A DNA stretch of 64,000 bases from positions 1 to 64,000 of the forward strand of contig JADMKE010000024.1 of NCBI GenBank assembly GCA_018780035.1, in the 5' to 3' direction. Below are positions 18,455-26,765 of this stretch, piece after piece (position 1 is the stretch's first letter; the number at the start of each line of letters is the position of its first letter). The position numbers and the translations under genes are program-made. The notes beneath the pieces were generated by a model. That model searched no databases, was not told where the DNA came from, and worked only from the letters and a program-made list of their open reading frames with translations. Source of the stretch: Candidatus Sericytochromatia bacterium (lineage in GTDB: Bacteria > Cyanobacteriota > Sericytochromatia > UBA7694).

Positions 18455-19529
18455 GTGATTTTCCTTCTGGCTCAGTGGCTCGCTGTGCCAATAGCTGTCT
18501 TTTTTCTCGTTCTAATTCAGCCCGCAATTCGTCTTCTGACGGTAAGATCAGTCGGTATTTGGATGCAAAGAGCTGTTCGCTGTCTTTGAGAACCGAGTAT
18601 TTGACCGTGGTTTCGTCTTTGTTGGTACAGAGAATTAGTCCGATGGTCGGGTTATCATCTTCGGCTCGTTGCAGGTCATCAAATAAGCGTACATACATGT
18701 CCATCTGCCCAATATCCTGATGGCTCAGTTTGTCGATCTTGAGGTCAATCAAGACAAAGCATTTGAGCAAATAATTGTAAAACACCAGATCGATATAAAA
18801 ATGAGAGCTTTCTGTGCTGATGCGATATTGGCGGCGCACAAACGAAAAGCCTTTGCCCATTTCCAAAAGAAACTGTTGCAGGTTGGTGATAATGGCTGTC
18901 TCTAGCTCTTTTTCAGACACCAGCGGCGATTCCGGCAGGTTTAAAAACTCCAGCACATACGGGTCTTTGATAAAATCATTTGTTTGCTGACGTTCGGGTG
19001 GTTGCTGCTGACGCAAGGCTTTTGACTTGTCCTGTGAAGCCAACAGACGCTCAAAATACAAGGTGTGAATATTGCGTTCCAGCTGGCGGGTGCTCCAATT
19101 CTGTTCGCTAGCCTCCCTGGTGTAGTATTCACGTGCAGAAGGGCTCTCAACCCGCATCAACAGGCGATAATGTGTCCAGGTTAAAACTCTACTCAGTGCG
19201 TAGAGTTTTTCTTCTGTGGGATAAGTGAGGTAAAATTGTTTGAAATTCCAGAGATTTGCAACGCCAAACCCACGGCCAAATTCGGTAGAAAGTTGTTTGG
19301 ATAATTCTTTGATCAAAGCCTCGCCATACCCGGCTCGTTGCTGGCCTTGTTGCTCTTCTTGCACAATCCGCTGGCCGATCTGCCAGTAGGCCTCAACCAT
19401 GATGAAATTGACACTGGCATAGGCCTTTTGGCGAGCCTGAGTCAGCACTTGGCGTATCTCGTCGATCAAAGAAAGATTGAGATCAACCTGAGGCAAAGGC
19501 GATTTTTTAGCGGCTTGTTTTTTGGTCAT
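18447..19529 (-). CDS. YhcG-family PDDEXK nuclease (DUF1016)
   Basis: 360 residues. The N-terminal DUF1016 helical domain is recognisable ('EAYWQIGQRIVQEEQQG', 'FGVANLWNFKQFYLTYP') and the C-terminal part has the family's nuclease core ('FYIDLVFYNYLLKCFVLIDLK', i.e. D then D-L-K). YhcG-family proteins are common passengers of type I restriction loci; their role there is not well defined, with restriction or DNA-repair functions proposed. It overlaps the upstream regulator-like gene by 4 bp (ATGA) and hsdS by 8 bp, so it is translationally coupled. AGGT lies just before its ATG. Confidence 0.9.
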   Translation of the reverse strand: MTKKQAAKKSPLPQVDLNLSLIDEIRQVLTQARQKAYASVNFIMVEAYWQIGQRIVQEEQQGQQRAGYGEALIKELSKQLSTEFGRGFGVANLWNFKQFYLTYPTEEKLYALSRVLTWTHYRLLMRVESPSAREYYTREASEQNWSTRQLERNIHTLYFERLLASQDKSKALRQQQPPERQQTNDFIKDPYVLEFLNLPESPLVSEKELETAIITNLQQFLLEMGKGFSFVRRQYRISTESSHFYIDLVFYNYLLKCFVLIDLKIDKLSHQDIGQMDMYVRLFDDLQRAEDDNPTIGLILCTNKDETTVKYSVLKDSEQLFASKYRLILPSEDELRAELEREKRQLLAQRATEPEGKSHV

Positions 19530-19993
19530 TTTGACCTTCCATAAAAAGTGCTGCGGCCCTTGCCCTGTTTGATAATGAATCCTAGGGCTGTTAATGAGCT
19601 GAGAACTTGATGGGCTTTACTTTTGCCAACCTGTAACAATTCAATGACCTGTTGGCGACCCATTCGTGCATGATGTTCCAGATACTCTAGCACCTTAGCT
19701 TCATCCAGACTAAGCTCTGGGTAATCGTCCATAATCGTCCGTAATCGTCCGTAATCGTCCATGAATCCGTCGTGATCCGGCACTAATCCGGCACTATCCG
19801 TCGGACGATAAAACACGGTTTCCACAAAATCCCCGTGTTTCTCCACTAAAGGTGCCGCCAAACCATGAGAGGAACAGGCTTCTTTGATGCGTTGCAAGCC
19901 GCTACCCCACTGTTCGATATAGCCCAGTTCTTTAAACACACTGGCAATTAAAGTGTTGCGCAGCTCTGATTGCCCCTCTTGCAATAAACTCAC
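19526..19993 (-). CDS. Truncated AlbA/HATPase_c_4-type regulator carrying 10-bp tandem repeats
   Basis: 155 residues. The first ~65 residues match the C-terminal part of the 'ATP-binding transcriptional regulator' family usually led by an AlbA_2/Schlafen domain ('RNTLIASVFKELGYIEQWGSGLQRI'). The last ~60 form a winged helix ('GRQQVIELLQVGKSKAHQVLSSLTALGFI'). The N-terminal AlbA domain and most of the ATPase are absent, so it is a remnant or a re-purposed short form. A GTG start overlaps the hsdM stop by 4 bp. The segment joining the two halves contains the 10-bp repeats described separately; slippage there would shift the frame and remove the winged helix. It could regulate the operon or be decaying. 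Confidence 0.7.
   Translation of the reverse strand: MSLLQEGQSELRNTLIASVFKELGYIEQWGSGLQRIKEACSSHGLAAPLVEKHGDFVETVFYRPTDSAGLVPDHDGFMDDYGRLRTIMDDYPELSLDEAKVLEYLEHHARMGRQQVIELLQVGKSKAHQVLSSLTALGFIIKQGKGRSTFYGRSK
19721..19760. repeat. Four 10-bp tandem repeats (RTAATCGTCC) inside a coding region
   Basis: Four consecutive copies of (G/A)TAATCGTCC run from 19721 to 19760, followed at about 19773-19795 by two copies of an 11-bp unit (ATCCGGCACTA). Neither length is a multiple of three, so a change of one copy would shift the frame of the short regulator-like gene between hsdM and the YhcG nuclease. Tandem repeats of this kind inside restriction loci are a known basis of phase variation; switching here is inference. 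Confidence 0.85.
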
Positions 19994-21570
19994 GGCACCT
20001 GAACCCGCGCCAGATTCTCCAAAATCGCCTGATTCAAGCTGGCTTCTTCGGCCAACTGAGATTCAAATTCGGCTTTGAGGGCCGCAAAGCGTTCGGCAAA
20101 ATCAAAGTCATCTTCTTCGTCTTGCAGACCCACATAGCGGCCGGGGGTGAGCACATAGTCCATCTCAGCGACCCGTTCCAGCGAAGCCGAACTGCAAAAG
20201 CCTTTGATATCTTCGTATTCGCCCTCACCTGTGCGCCAAGCGTGGTAGGTCTGGGCGATCTTTTGAATGTCTTCGGGGTTAAATTCGAGGTTGCGGCGAT
20301 TGATCAAATGTCCCAGATGGCGGGCGTCGATAAACAAAATCTCGCCTTTGCGGGCATGGTTGCCCTGTTGGCGATTTTTGTTGATAAACCACAGCGCAGC
20401 GGGAATTTGGGTATTAAAAAAGAGCTTGCCGGGCAGATTGACAATGCAGTCGATCAGATTGCCTTCGGCGATCATGCGGCGGCGGATCTCACCTTCGCCA
20501 CTCGATTTGCCGGTCAGGGAGCCTTTGGCCAGCACCACGCCGGCTAAGCCAGTGGGCTTGAGATGGTAGGCGATGTGCTGCAACCAGCCAAAATTGGCAT
20601 TGCCGGGGGCGGGGGTGCCGTAGACCCAGCGGGCATCGGCTTCTAAGCTGGCGTTCCACCAATCGGAGATATTAAACGGGGGATTGGCGAGGATATAGTC
20701 CATGCGCACATCGGGGTGGGCATTGTTGAGAAAAGAACCCTCGGCGTTCCAGCGCACCTGTGACGAGTCAATGCCCCGGATCGCCAGGTTCATTTTGCAC
20801 AGCCGCCAGGTGGTGTGATTCGATTCCTGCCCGTAAATTGCGATATCGCCAATCCGGCCCTGGTGGCTCTCGACAAATTTTTCAGACATCACAAACATGC
20901 CGCCTGAGCCGCAGCAGGGGTCATAAACCCTTCCCTTGTAAGGTTCGAGCATTTCAACCAGCAGGCCGACAATACTCTGTGGCGTATAGAATTGCCCGCC
21001 CCGCTTGCCTTCACTGGAGGCAAATTGCCCCAAGAAATATTCATAAATCCGGCCCAGCAGGTCTTTGCTTTGGGCTTCTGCCGATTGCAAATTCAGCCCG
21101 GAAATCAAATCTATCAGGCCTGTCAGGGTTTGTATGGGCAAATTATTGCGGCCAAAGACCTTGGGCAGAATGCCCTTGAGTGAATCATTGCCCACTTGGT
21201 TCTCGATCACGTCCATGACATAGTCGAGATAGCCCCCAATATTCACTTCTAGGGCTGTGCCGTTCTCGACGATTGCAATTCTGTCTTCGCGAGCACGGGT
21301 TTGAATCACGCTCCAACGGGCTTCTTCCGGTACAAAGAAGATATTCTCGGCCAGGTATTCATCGGGATCTTCGGGATTTGAAAATTCTTCCGTTTCCAGG
21401 CGGGCATGCAGCACCACGAATTGGTCTGAAATATGCTTGAGAAAGATCAAGCCCAAGACCACGTGTTTGTATTCATCGGCACCAATATTATTGCGCAGTT
21501 TATCTGCCGCCTTAAACAATTGGCTTTCGAGCGACTCTTGGCTCTCTGTGGTCTTTTTGGCTTTGGCCAT
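19990..21570 (-). CDS. hsdM: Type I restriction-modification DNA methyltransferase subunit
   Basis: 526 residues, the normal length. The N-terminal HsdM_N helical bundle ('LRNNIGADEYKHVVLGLIFLK') precedes an N6-adenine methyltransferase domain with motif I DPCCGSGG at 217-224 and catalytic NPPF at 296-299. With HsdS it methylates the recognition site; with HsdR it completes the restriction complex. AAGGAGATTTACCAA precedes the ATG. It is the first hsd gene of the operon, 82 bp downstream of the large helicase gene, so it may share that transcript; the gap shows no strong promoter or terminator to me. The last bases overlap the next gene. Confidence 0.95.
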   Translation of the reverse strand: MAKAKKTTESQESLESQLFKAADKLRNNIGADEYKHVVLGLIFLKHISDQFVVLHARLETEEFSNPEDPDEYLAENIFFVPEEARWSVIQTRAREDRIAIVENGTALEVNIGGYLDYVMDVIENQVGNDSLKGILPKVFGRNNLPIQTLTGLIDLISGLNLQSAEAQSKDLLGRIYEYFLGQFASSEGKRGGQFYTPQSIVGLLVEMLEPYKGRVYDPCCGSGGMFVMSEKFVESHQGRIGDIAIYGQESNHTTWRLCKMNLAIRGIDSSQVRWNAEGSFLNNAHPDVRMDYILANPPFNISDWWNASLEADARWVYGTPAPGNANFGWLQHIAYHLKPTGLAGVVLAKGSLTGKSSGEGEIRRRMIAEGNLIDCIVNLPGKLFFNTQIPAALWFINKNRQQGNHARKGEILFIDARHLGHLINRRNLEFNPEDIQKIAQTYHAWRTGEGEYEDIKGFCSSASLERVAEMDYVLTPGRYVGLQDEEDDFDFAERFAALKAEFESQLAEEASLNQAILENLARVQVP

Positions 21571-21652
21571 TTGGTAAATCTCCTTGTGACAATTCTTTCT
21601 ATTCTACTTCTAATCGCCGCGATGCCCAAACGCATGAGTGTCGAGAGCGGGG

Positions 21653-24600
21653 CTATTTTTCGCTCAAACAATCTTGCAGCAATTGATCCATTTCTTGCCG
21701 CAAAGTGTTTAAACCCTGTTGCTGTTGCAAAAGTGAGGCTTCTAAATGCCTGATTTGGTTTTGCATTGCCCAAATGCGTGGCAAGGTATCTGGCTTGTGG
21801 GTTCGCTCAGGTTCAGAGCTTGCTTCACTTGGCAGGGCCAGAGGCATAACTTCGCTGGCTTCAGACATCGGCGGGGCAACGAGAGGCGCCATTTCGCCGC
21901 TGCTGGCAGGGTCAAGCGGCAGCACTTCTGGCTCGGCTTCAATGGGCCCAGAATCTGTGTTTGCAACTGAGTCTACATTTGGGTCTGCAACTGTTTCTAG
22001 ATCTGGCTCATGGGTCAGTGGGCTTGCCCCGACTGCTGGTGCAGGTGCGGGTATTTCGGGCAGATAATCCGGGTCGGGATAATCCGGCAAGGCTTGGGTA
22101 TAGACTTCTTCTACTTTCAGATTCAAGCCAGATTTTGCCAAAAGTTCTTTGAGCTCTTTTTCGAGGCCGCTGGTATCATTCTTTTTGCCGGGGGTGGGAT
22201 TGGCTTGAATATGTTTGATTTGTTTGGCCTTGACCTTTAAAAGCCGCACTTGTAAATAGGCCACATCTCCTTCGCTCAAGCCTTTGCGCTGCATCAATGC
22301 TTCAATTTGTTTGGCAATCGTCCCGAAATAGGCTTCGCTGCGTTCAATCAGCGTCAGTACATAGGGCAAAGAAATGGCTTCCTGTTTTTGGCTCAAATAA
22401 TTGCGAATATAGACCTGCAAGATTTTGACTACCGAGAATTCACCCATGCTGTCAACTTGACTCGGTTGCAATTGAGAATAGGCGAATAAATGCGACAAGG
22501 CTTCAGCCAAAGGCTCCAGTTCTTTTAAATCGGCAGGGCGCACACCCCCCAAGCGGGTATTGCGGGTATAGCGTTTGAAATTCTCGTGGTAGACCGAGAA
22601 GGCCATGACTGAATTGAGGTCTATCCAGTCGAGCTTATTCTTGGCTTTGAGATGCTCAACCCAGGTGTGCACAAAGCGATTCAATTTGACCATGCTGGTG
22701 GCCGTGGCCAGTAATTGCTTCCAGGAGAGTTTGTTTTGGCTGCGCAATCCATCCACAACGGCAATCAATTCTTCAAAACCTTCAGAGCTGCGCTCCCAGA
22801 GAATCGACAAGAGCCATTTGCGCGCGGGGTCTTCGTTAAACAACTCAGTTTGTTCTTGATACAATTCGAGCAGCTTCGACTTCGATTCTGCTTTGGCAAG
22901 CGCATCTGAATGGCGGTTTTCGAGAATTTCTATGGCCCGCGCTAATTGCTCCCGCAGGGTGCCCTCTTGGTCTTTGCTCTTGGCCCTTAAATATTCAGGG
23001 TGGTTTTGGTCTGCTTGGGGGTCATAGTACTTCAACGCTTGTAGATAATTTTCGGCCTTCACAAAACAATCGCCTATCAAACGCCGCCATTTGGAATGAT
23101 GGATCTGGATCGAGGCCATGGCTTCGGCCAGTTCGGCATAGGTGTGCAGATCTGAAATCTGCTGTTCGCGAATCCGATTTGCCAAGGTGGGAATAAAATT
23201 GTCTTTGTTTTTCCAGCGAATGCGGCTGTCTTCGAGCAGAGACAATTTGTTTTCGGCCTTGCCGTATTGCATGGCATTCAAGAATTGACTGAGAACAAAG
23301 GGCTTTTGGCGCATAAAATCGAGAATAAACTGTTCAAGCGGATTGAGCTCGGTTTGCTCATTTGTTTGCAAAGACTCAATTTTTTGCCATTCGCCCAAAT
23401 ACCAATAAGCACTTTTGGCTTGCTCGAATTCTTCAAGGCGCACAAAGGCATCACCCGCTTTGAGCCATTCTTCTTGAAACAGGGCGCTATAGGCTTCACA
23501 TTTTGCGATGCCCTCGCGGGTAAACTTTGTCGAGTCGATATGGTCGGCACGAAAAAAGGCAGGCAAGCAGACCCGCAAGATCAGCTCTGGGTTTTCTTCT
23601 TCAATATGCTGTTTGAGCCATTTATTGGCGTTATCAAATTCTTCTTGCCAGCGTTCGGCATCTTTCAAATGGGTCATTTCGGGCAGTGAATCTGAATACA
23701 GGCTCAAACAACCCGCTTCGAGCAGTGCAGCTTGCCAAGCAGCTCTGTTCTCCATTTTGTTTTGGTTGTCGTGATGGAGCCCATTTTCTTGTAGCGAATG
23801 GGCAATTAAGGCCTGCAAAGGTTTCCAAAACTTTTCGATCCCGGTTTCGGTATCAATCAGATAGAGTTCTTCGCGGGCACGGGTGACTGCGACGTAGAGT
23901 TTGTTAAAAAAATAGGCCATGCGAAAGAAGGCGTTGCTATTGGGTTGATGTAGGTGTAGGCATTCTTCTAAGCTGAGGGTTTTTCCGTCTGGAGAGAGAA
24001 ACTCTTCGACAAAATGCTGACCAAATTTATACACAGCAATCTTGGGCTCTTCTAAACCTTTGACCAAGCCCGCTGAAAGCATCGAATAATTGAGTTTTTC
24101 GACGCCATCTTCGAGTTTAAAATGTTCTTCTTCGCCCATTTCACAGGGAATAATCACAATCATTGACTCGATATTTTGCTGCAAGGCCAAATTGCCTCCG
24201 TCAGGAATAGCCATCAGATAGGCGCGTTTGCCGCTGGCATATTGTCGGGTATCTTGCGGAAGAGCAAGATCGGTTTGCAATTGGTCGATGCGAAAAAACT
24301 GAATCGCATTGGCTATTTTTACCAATTCGGGAGTTGAACGGTAATTGATCTCTAACTCTCGCACCATCGCTTTTTGATGCTCTTGAGACATGCGCAGATC
24401 ATAGCGTTGTATGATTTCTTCGGTAAACATGCTTTTGAGGCGTTGCCAGCTAAAACCTGTGGGATTTACGGTTTGAAAAGGGTCTCCGGCAAAAACCAAA
24501 GGAAAGCGATCCAATTGAGAGAGGTCGTAGCCTTGGGCGATATTCAGGCAATTGATCAGCAATTCTAATTCGAGCTTGGTAAAATCTTGAGACTCATCGC

Positions 24601-26290
24601 AGATGATGAAGGCATGTCGACCAAAATCTTGATTTGTCTCGAAAAGGGCGCGCACCAAATCCAGGTGATCCCAGAGACCGTCTTGGTTTTGGCGAGGCAA
24701 ATAAAAGCCTTTCCAAGCTGTTTCATAAATATTTTCAAAGTCTTCAAGCAGAATATTTTTGCGATCTTTGGCCGGAATTTCATGAAAATTTTCGGGGCTA
24801 AGGTGCCGATCTTTGGCATAGCCTTTGATAAAGGTACGAATCACATACCAGGCCATTTCAGGCGAATACTTGGTACGAAATTGCTTCGAGATGGATGGTG
24901 ATTTGAGATACTCGGCTTTGAAGCGATAAAAATTGACAAAATTTTCTTCTGAGAATTGGTCCAATTGTTGCGATGTGGTTTGCGCAAGCATAAATTGCTT
25001 GAGCGTACTAAAGGAATCTTTGATTTCAGCGAAGATTTTCTTTTTGCGACCCTCGGCATCTACACCACTGAATTTTTCGGCCAAAAGATCATAGCTGGGG
25101 TTATAGGCCAAAATTTCTACGATTTCATCGCGGCTTTTTTCCAATAAACGCTGGTTTTCTGTAATAAACAAAATCTGATCTTGGGGCTGATCGCCCATCA
25201 GTTTGAGATAGCAGAGATCCGCAAAGAGATAAAACAAGAGCGTGGACTTACCACTCCCGGCTTGGCCGTTGATAAATACAGGAAAATGCAGCTTTTCTAA
25301 GATCTCGATTTGGGCAGGCAATAGCGATAAGTTTGAACTATTATCATCTGTTTTTTCAATCTCTATCCATAGTTTTTCATTTTTTAATAAAAAATCTGGG
25401 TAAGCCCGATCGGAAACTCGGCTGATTTCATGCAGGTCATACCTGCCGCGGCTGAGCTTGAAATTGTATTTACTGGCCAGGGCCCGATCTTTCATTTGGG
25501 CGATCATGTCTGGGGCTTGACCGTAGACCACATTGTGCAGCAGCAAAACCGTTTTGCCTTCGCTGATGAGGGCTGTTTCGCAGAGCAAAGTGACTTGCTC
25601 ATGGGACCATAAAAAGAGTTTGCGCTCAGGGTGAATATATTCAAACACGCCATCTTCTTCACGGTATTCATAAATTTCTTTCAAAGCGGCATAGACCCAG
25701 ATACGGTAATCCTGCAATTCCGGGGCGCGCATGGCCGTTATCCAATCGTGGGTTTCAAAAATTTCAAAGTGGGTTTTGATCTTGAAATCTTGCAACCATT
25801 CGGTTTTTTGTTGCAGCTCAGTCATTTTTAATTGCGCCAAGGCTTGGGCGTGTTGTTTCTTTGCTTTGGCTTGTGCTTCGAGCCAAAGTGCGAATTCAGC
25901 CTGTATTTCTGTTTCATCTTGGCGCACAGGTGCGGCATTGCGGGTGAGTTCGTCTTTGACCAGACACTCGGACTGGTCACTGGTGCGGTAAAAATGATCG
26001 ATCACATGCAGTGGCGGAATCTCGCTCTGTGTTTGATGGGCAGAAACCGCGCCATTGCTTTTATAAAAGAAAACCGTAAAATCGTGCCAGCCTGATCGTG
26101 CAGGTGGGTTGCGGTAGATCGCATTCCCCAATTGCTGCGATTGGGCATAGGTCTGCTCTGAAAAATTCTCAAGAAAATTTTCCAGCCGTTTTTTCAGGTT
26201 GATATTGTCGCGACAGCTTTCTAATCGCGCCAGAAAGGCTGGGCTATAATAAAAATAACTGCCGTTTTTTTCAAGAAATTGCCCCATCAT
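21653..26290 (-). CDS. Large UvrD/Rep-type superfamily 1 helicase
   Basis: 1545 residues. A P-loop GQAGSGKS at 342-349, Walker B DESQD starting at 565, 'GDPFQTVNPTGFSW', 'EINYRSTPELV' and the motif VI sequence 'VAVTRARE' place it in the UvrD/Rep superfamily 1A. The first ~300 residues are unassigned. After the motor comes a long helical, TPR-like region, then a Pro/Ala/Glu-rich linker (about 1370-1500) and a C-terminal coiled coil ('QIRHLEASLLQQQQGLNTLRQ'). Long bacterial SF1 helicases of this kind occur in defence loci, but I cannot tie this one to a named system. A TTGACACTT-type element lies about 145 bp upstream of the start. It is followed by hsdM on the same strand. The start at 26290 or the next codon is uncertain. 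Confidence 0.87.
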   Translation of the reverse strand: MMGQFLEKNGSYFYYSPAFLARLESCRDNINLKKRLENFLENFSEQTYAQSQQLGNAIYRNPPARSGWHDFTVFFYKSNGAVSAHQTQSEIPPLHVIDHFYRTSDQSECLVKDELTRNAAPVRQDETEIQAEFALWLEAQAKAKKQHAQALAQLKMTELQQKTEWLQDFKIKTHFEIFETHDWITAMRAPELQDYRIWVYAALKEIYEYREEDGVFEYIHPERKLFLWSHEQVTLLCETALISEGKTVLLLHNVVYGQAPDMIAQMKDRALASKYNFKLSRGRYDLHEISRVSDRAYPDFLLKNEKLWIEIEKTDDNSSNLSLLPAQIEILEKLHFPVFINGQAGSGKSTLLFYLFADLCYLKLMGDQPQDQILFITENQRLLEKSRDEIVEILAYNPSYDLLAEKFSGVDAEGRKKKIFAEIKDSFSTLKQFMLAQTTSQQLDQFSEENFVNFYRFKAEYLKSPSISKQFRTKYSPEMAWYVIRTFIKGYAKDRHLSPENFHEIPAKDRKNILLEDFENIYETAWKGFYLPRQNQDGLWDHLDLVRALFETNQDFGRHAFIICDESQDFTKLELELLINCLNIAQGYDLSQLDRFPLVFAGDPFQTVNPTGFSWQRLKSMFTEEIIQRYDLRMSQEHQKAMVRELEINYRSTPELVKIANAIQFFRIDQLQTDLALPQDTRQYASGKRAYLMAIPDGGNLALQQNIESMIVIIPCEMGEEEHFKLEDGVEKLNYSMLSAGLVKGLEEPKIAVYKFGQHFVEEFLSPDGKTLSLEECLHLHQPNSNAFFRMAYFFNKLYVAVTRAREELYLIDTETGIEKFWKPLQALIAHSLQENGLHHDNQNKMENRAAWQAALLEAGCLSLYSDSLPEMTHLKDAERWQEEFDNANKWLKQHIEEENPELILRVCLPAFFRADHIDSTKFTREGIAKCEAYSALFQEEWLKAGDAFVRLEEFEQAKSAYWYLGEWQKIESLQTNEQTELNPLEQFILDFMRQKPFVLSQFLNAMQYGKAENKLSLLEDSRIRWKNKDNFIPTLANRIREQQISDLHTYAELAEAMASIQIHHSKWRRLIGDCFVKAENYLQALKYYDPQADQNHPEYLRAKSKDQEGTLREQLARAIEILENRHSDALAKAESKSKLLELYQEQTELFNEDPARKWLLSILWERSSEGFEELIAVVDGLRSQNKLSWKQLLATATSMVKLNRFVHTWVEHLKAKNKLDWIDLNSVMAFSVYHENFKRYTRNTRLGGVRPADLKELEPLAEALSHLFAYSQLQPSQVDSMGEFSVVKILQVYIRNYLSQKQEAISLPYVLTLIERSEAYFGTIAKQIEALMQRKGLSEGDVAYLQVRLLKVKAKQIKHIQANPTPGKKNDTSGLEKELKELLAKSGLNLKVEEVYTQALPDYPDPDYLPEIPAPAPAVGASPLTHEPDLETVADPNVDSVANTDSGPIEAEPEVLPLDPASSGEMAPLVAPPMSEASEVMPLALPSEASSEPERTHKPDTLPRIWAMQNQIRHLEASLLQQQQGLNTLRQEMDQLLQDCLSEK

Positions 26291-26333
26291 CTATTACCCA
26301 CTCTCAGATTAATTTAATAAAATTTTTTGTATA

Positions 26334-26408
26334 TTAATTTACAGGATACTCACGAATCGGATACATGTCGAGCCGAGCCAAGCCAATTAGTTCTTCGGAG
26401 CTGTCCAT
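26334..26408 (-). CDS. Possible 24-residue leader ORF upstream of the helicase
   Basis: A short ORF (MDSSEELIGLARLDM...) preceded by AAAGGT at 7 bases from its ATG. It sits between the putative promoter at 26434-26469 and the helicase start at 26290, so it would be the first ORF on that transcript. No homologue is recognised and chance is a real alternative. Confidence 0.3.
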   Translation of the reverse strand: MDSSEELIGLARLDMYPIREYPVN

Positions 26409-26433
26409 ATTTTACCTTTGAATTTTGATGCCT

Positions 26434-26469
26434 CTATCCTCTCAAGCCAACTTCTTCGCAAAGTGTCAG
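26434..26469 (-). promoter_or_regulatory. TTGACACTT-N4-ACGAA-type promoter/operator, minus strand
   Basis: Read on the minus strand, CTGACACTT-TGCG-AAGAA (26469 to 26452) is followed 24 bases after TGACA by GGATAG (26439-26434). It matches copies at 29492, 42952-42969, 43012, 50191 and 59417-59434. It points toward the helicase gene at 26290. Confidence 0.55.
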
Positions 26470-26496
26470 AAATGGATTTTTTGTTTCAACTGCAAT

Positions 26497-26514
26497 CAGA
26501 CACTTTTTGAAATA
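26497..26514 (+). promoter_or_regulatory. Weak divergent partner of the 26452-26469 element
   Basis: CAGACACTT followed by TTTG forms an imperfect inverted repeat with the element at 26461-26469 (AAGTGTCAG against CAGACACTT). The ACGAA half is poorly kept. It points toward the small gene at 26566. Confidence 0.35.
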
Positions 26515-26565
26515 GCAGAAATGTTTAAATGAAGGTATCAGTTTAATCAGAAAGAGAAAGAAATC

Positions 26566-26765
26566 ATGAGTCAATTCGGGAATTTTCTGATTCTTGCGCA
26601 GCAAAAAAACTCCACGGCTTGATACAAGTACGTTTGCAAGTCATTGATGGGCATATTTATTACAAGTTAAATATTCCTCAGCTGACTGAAAAAATAAAGT
26701 CTGCTGAACTAACCTTCAATGAGACTGAGGTCTACCGCTCTCTGTTCAACGGGATTGATGTGTAA
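26566..26765 (+). pseudogene. Small gene broken (or slipped) at a run of seven A
   Basis: The ATG at 26566 opens 18 codons ending in TGA at 26620-26622. Directly after the A7 run at 26603-26609 a second frame reads 'LHGLIQVRLQVIDGHIYYKLN' and continues to TAA at 26763-26765. One extra A would join both into a 66-residue protein. GAAAGAGAAAG precedes the ATG. The second part has a coherent strand-helix character but no family I recognise. The 3' end runs 57 bp into the convergent receiver gene. It could be a frameshifted pseudogene, a sequencing error in the homopolymer, or a gene that needs transcript slippage. Confidence 0.5.

Noticed and set aside
21705..22067. Open plus-strand frames opposite the helicase C-terminus
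   Set aside because: They mirror the Pro/Ala/Glu-rich linker of the helicase, whose biased codons keep opposite frames open.
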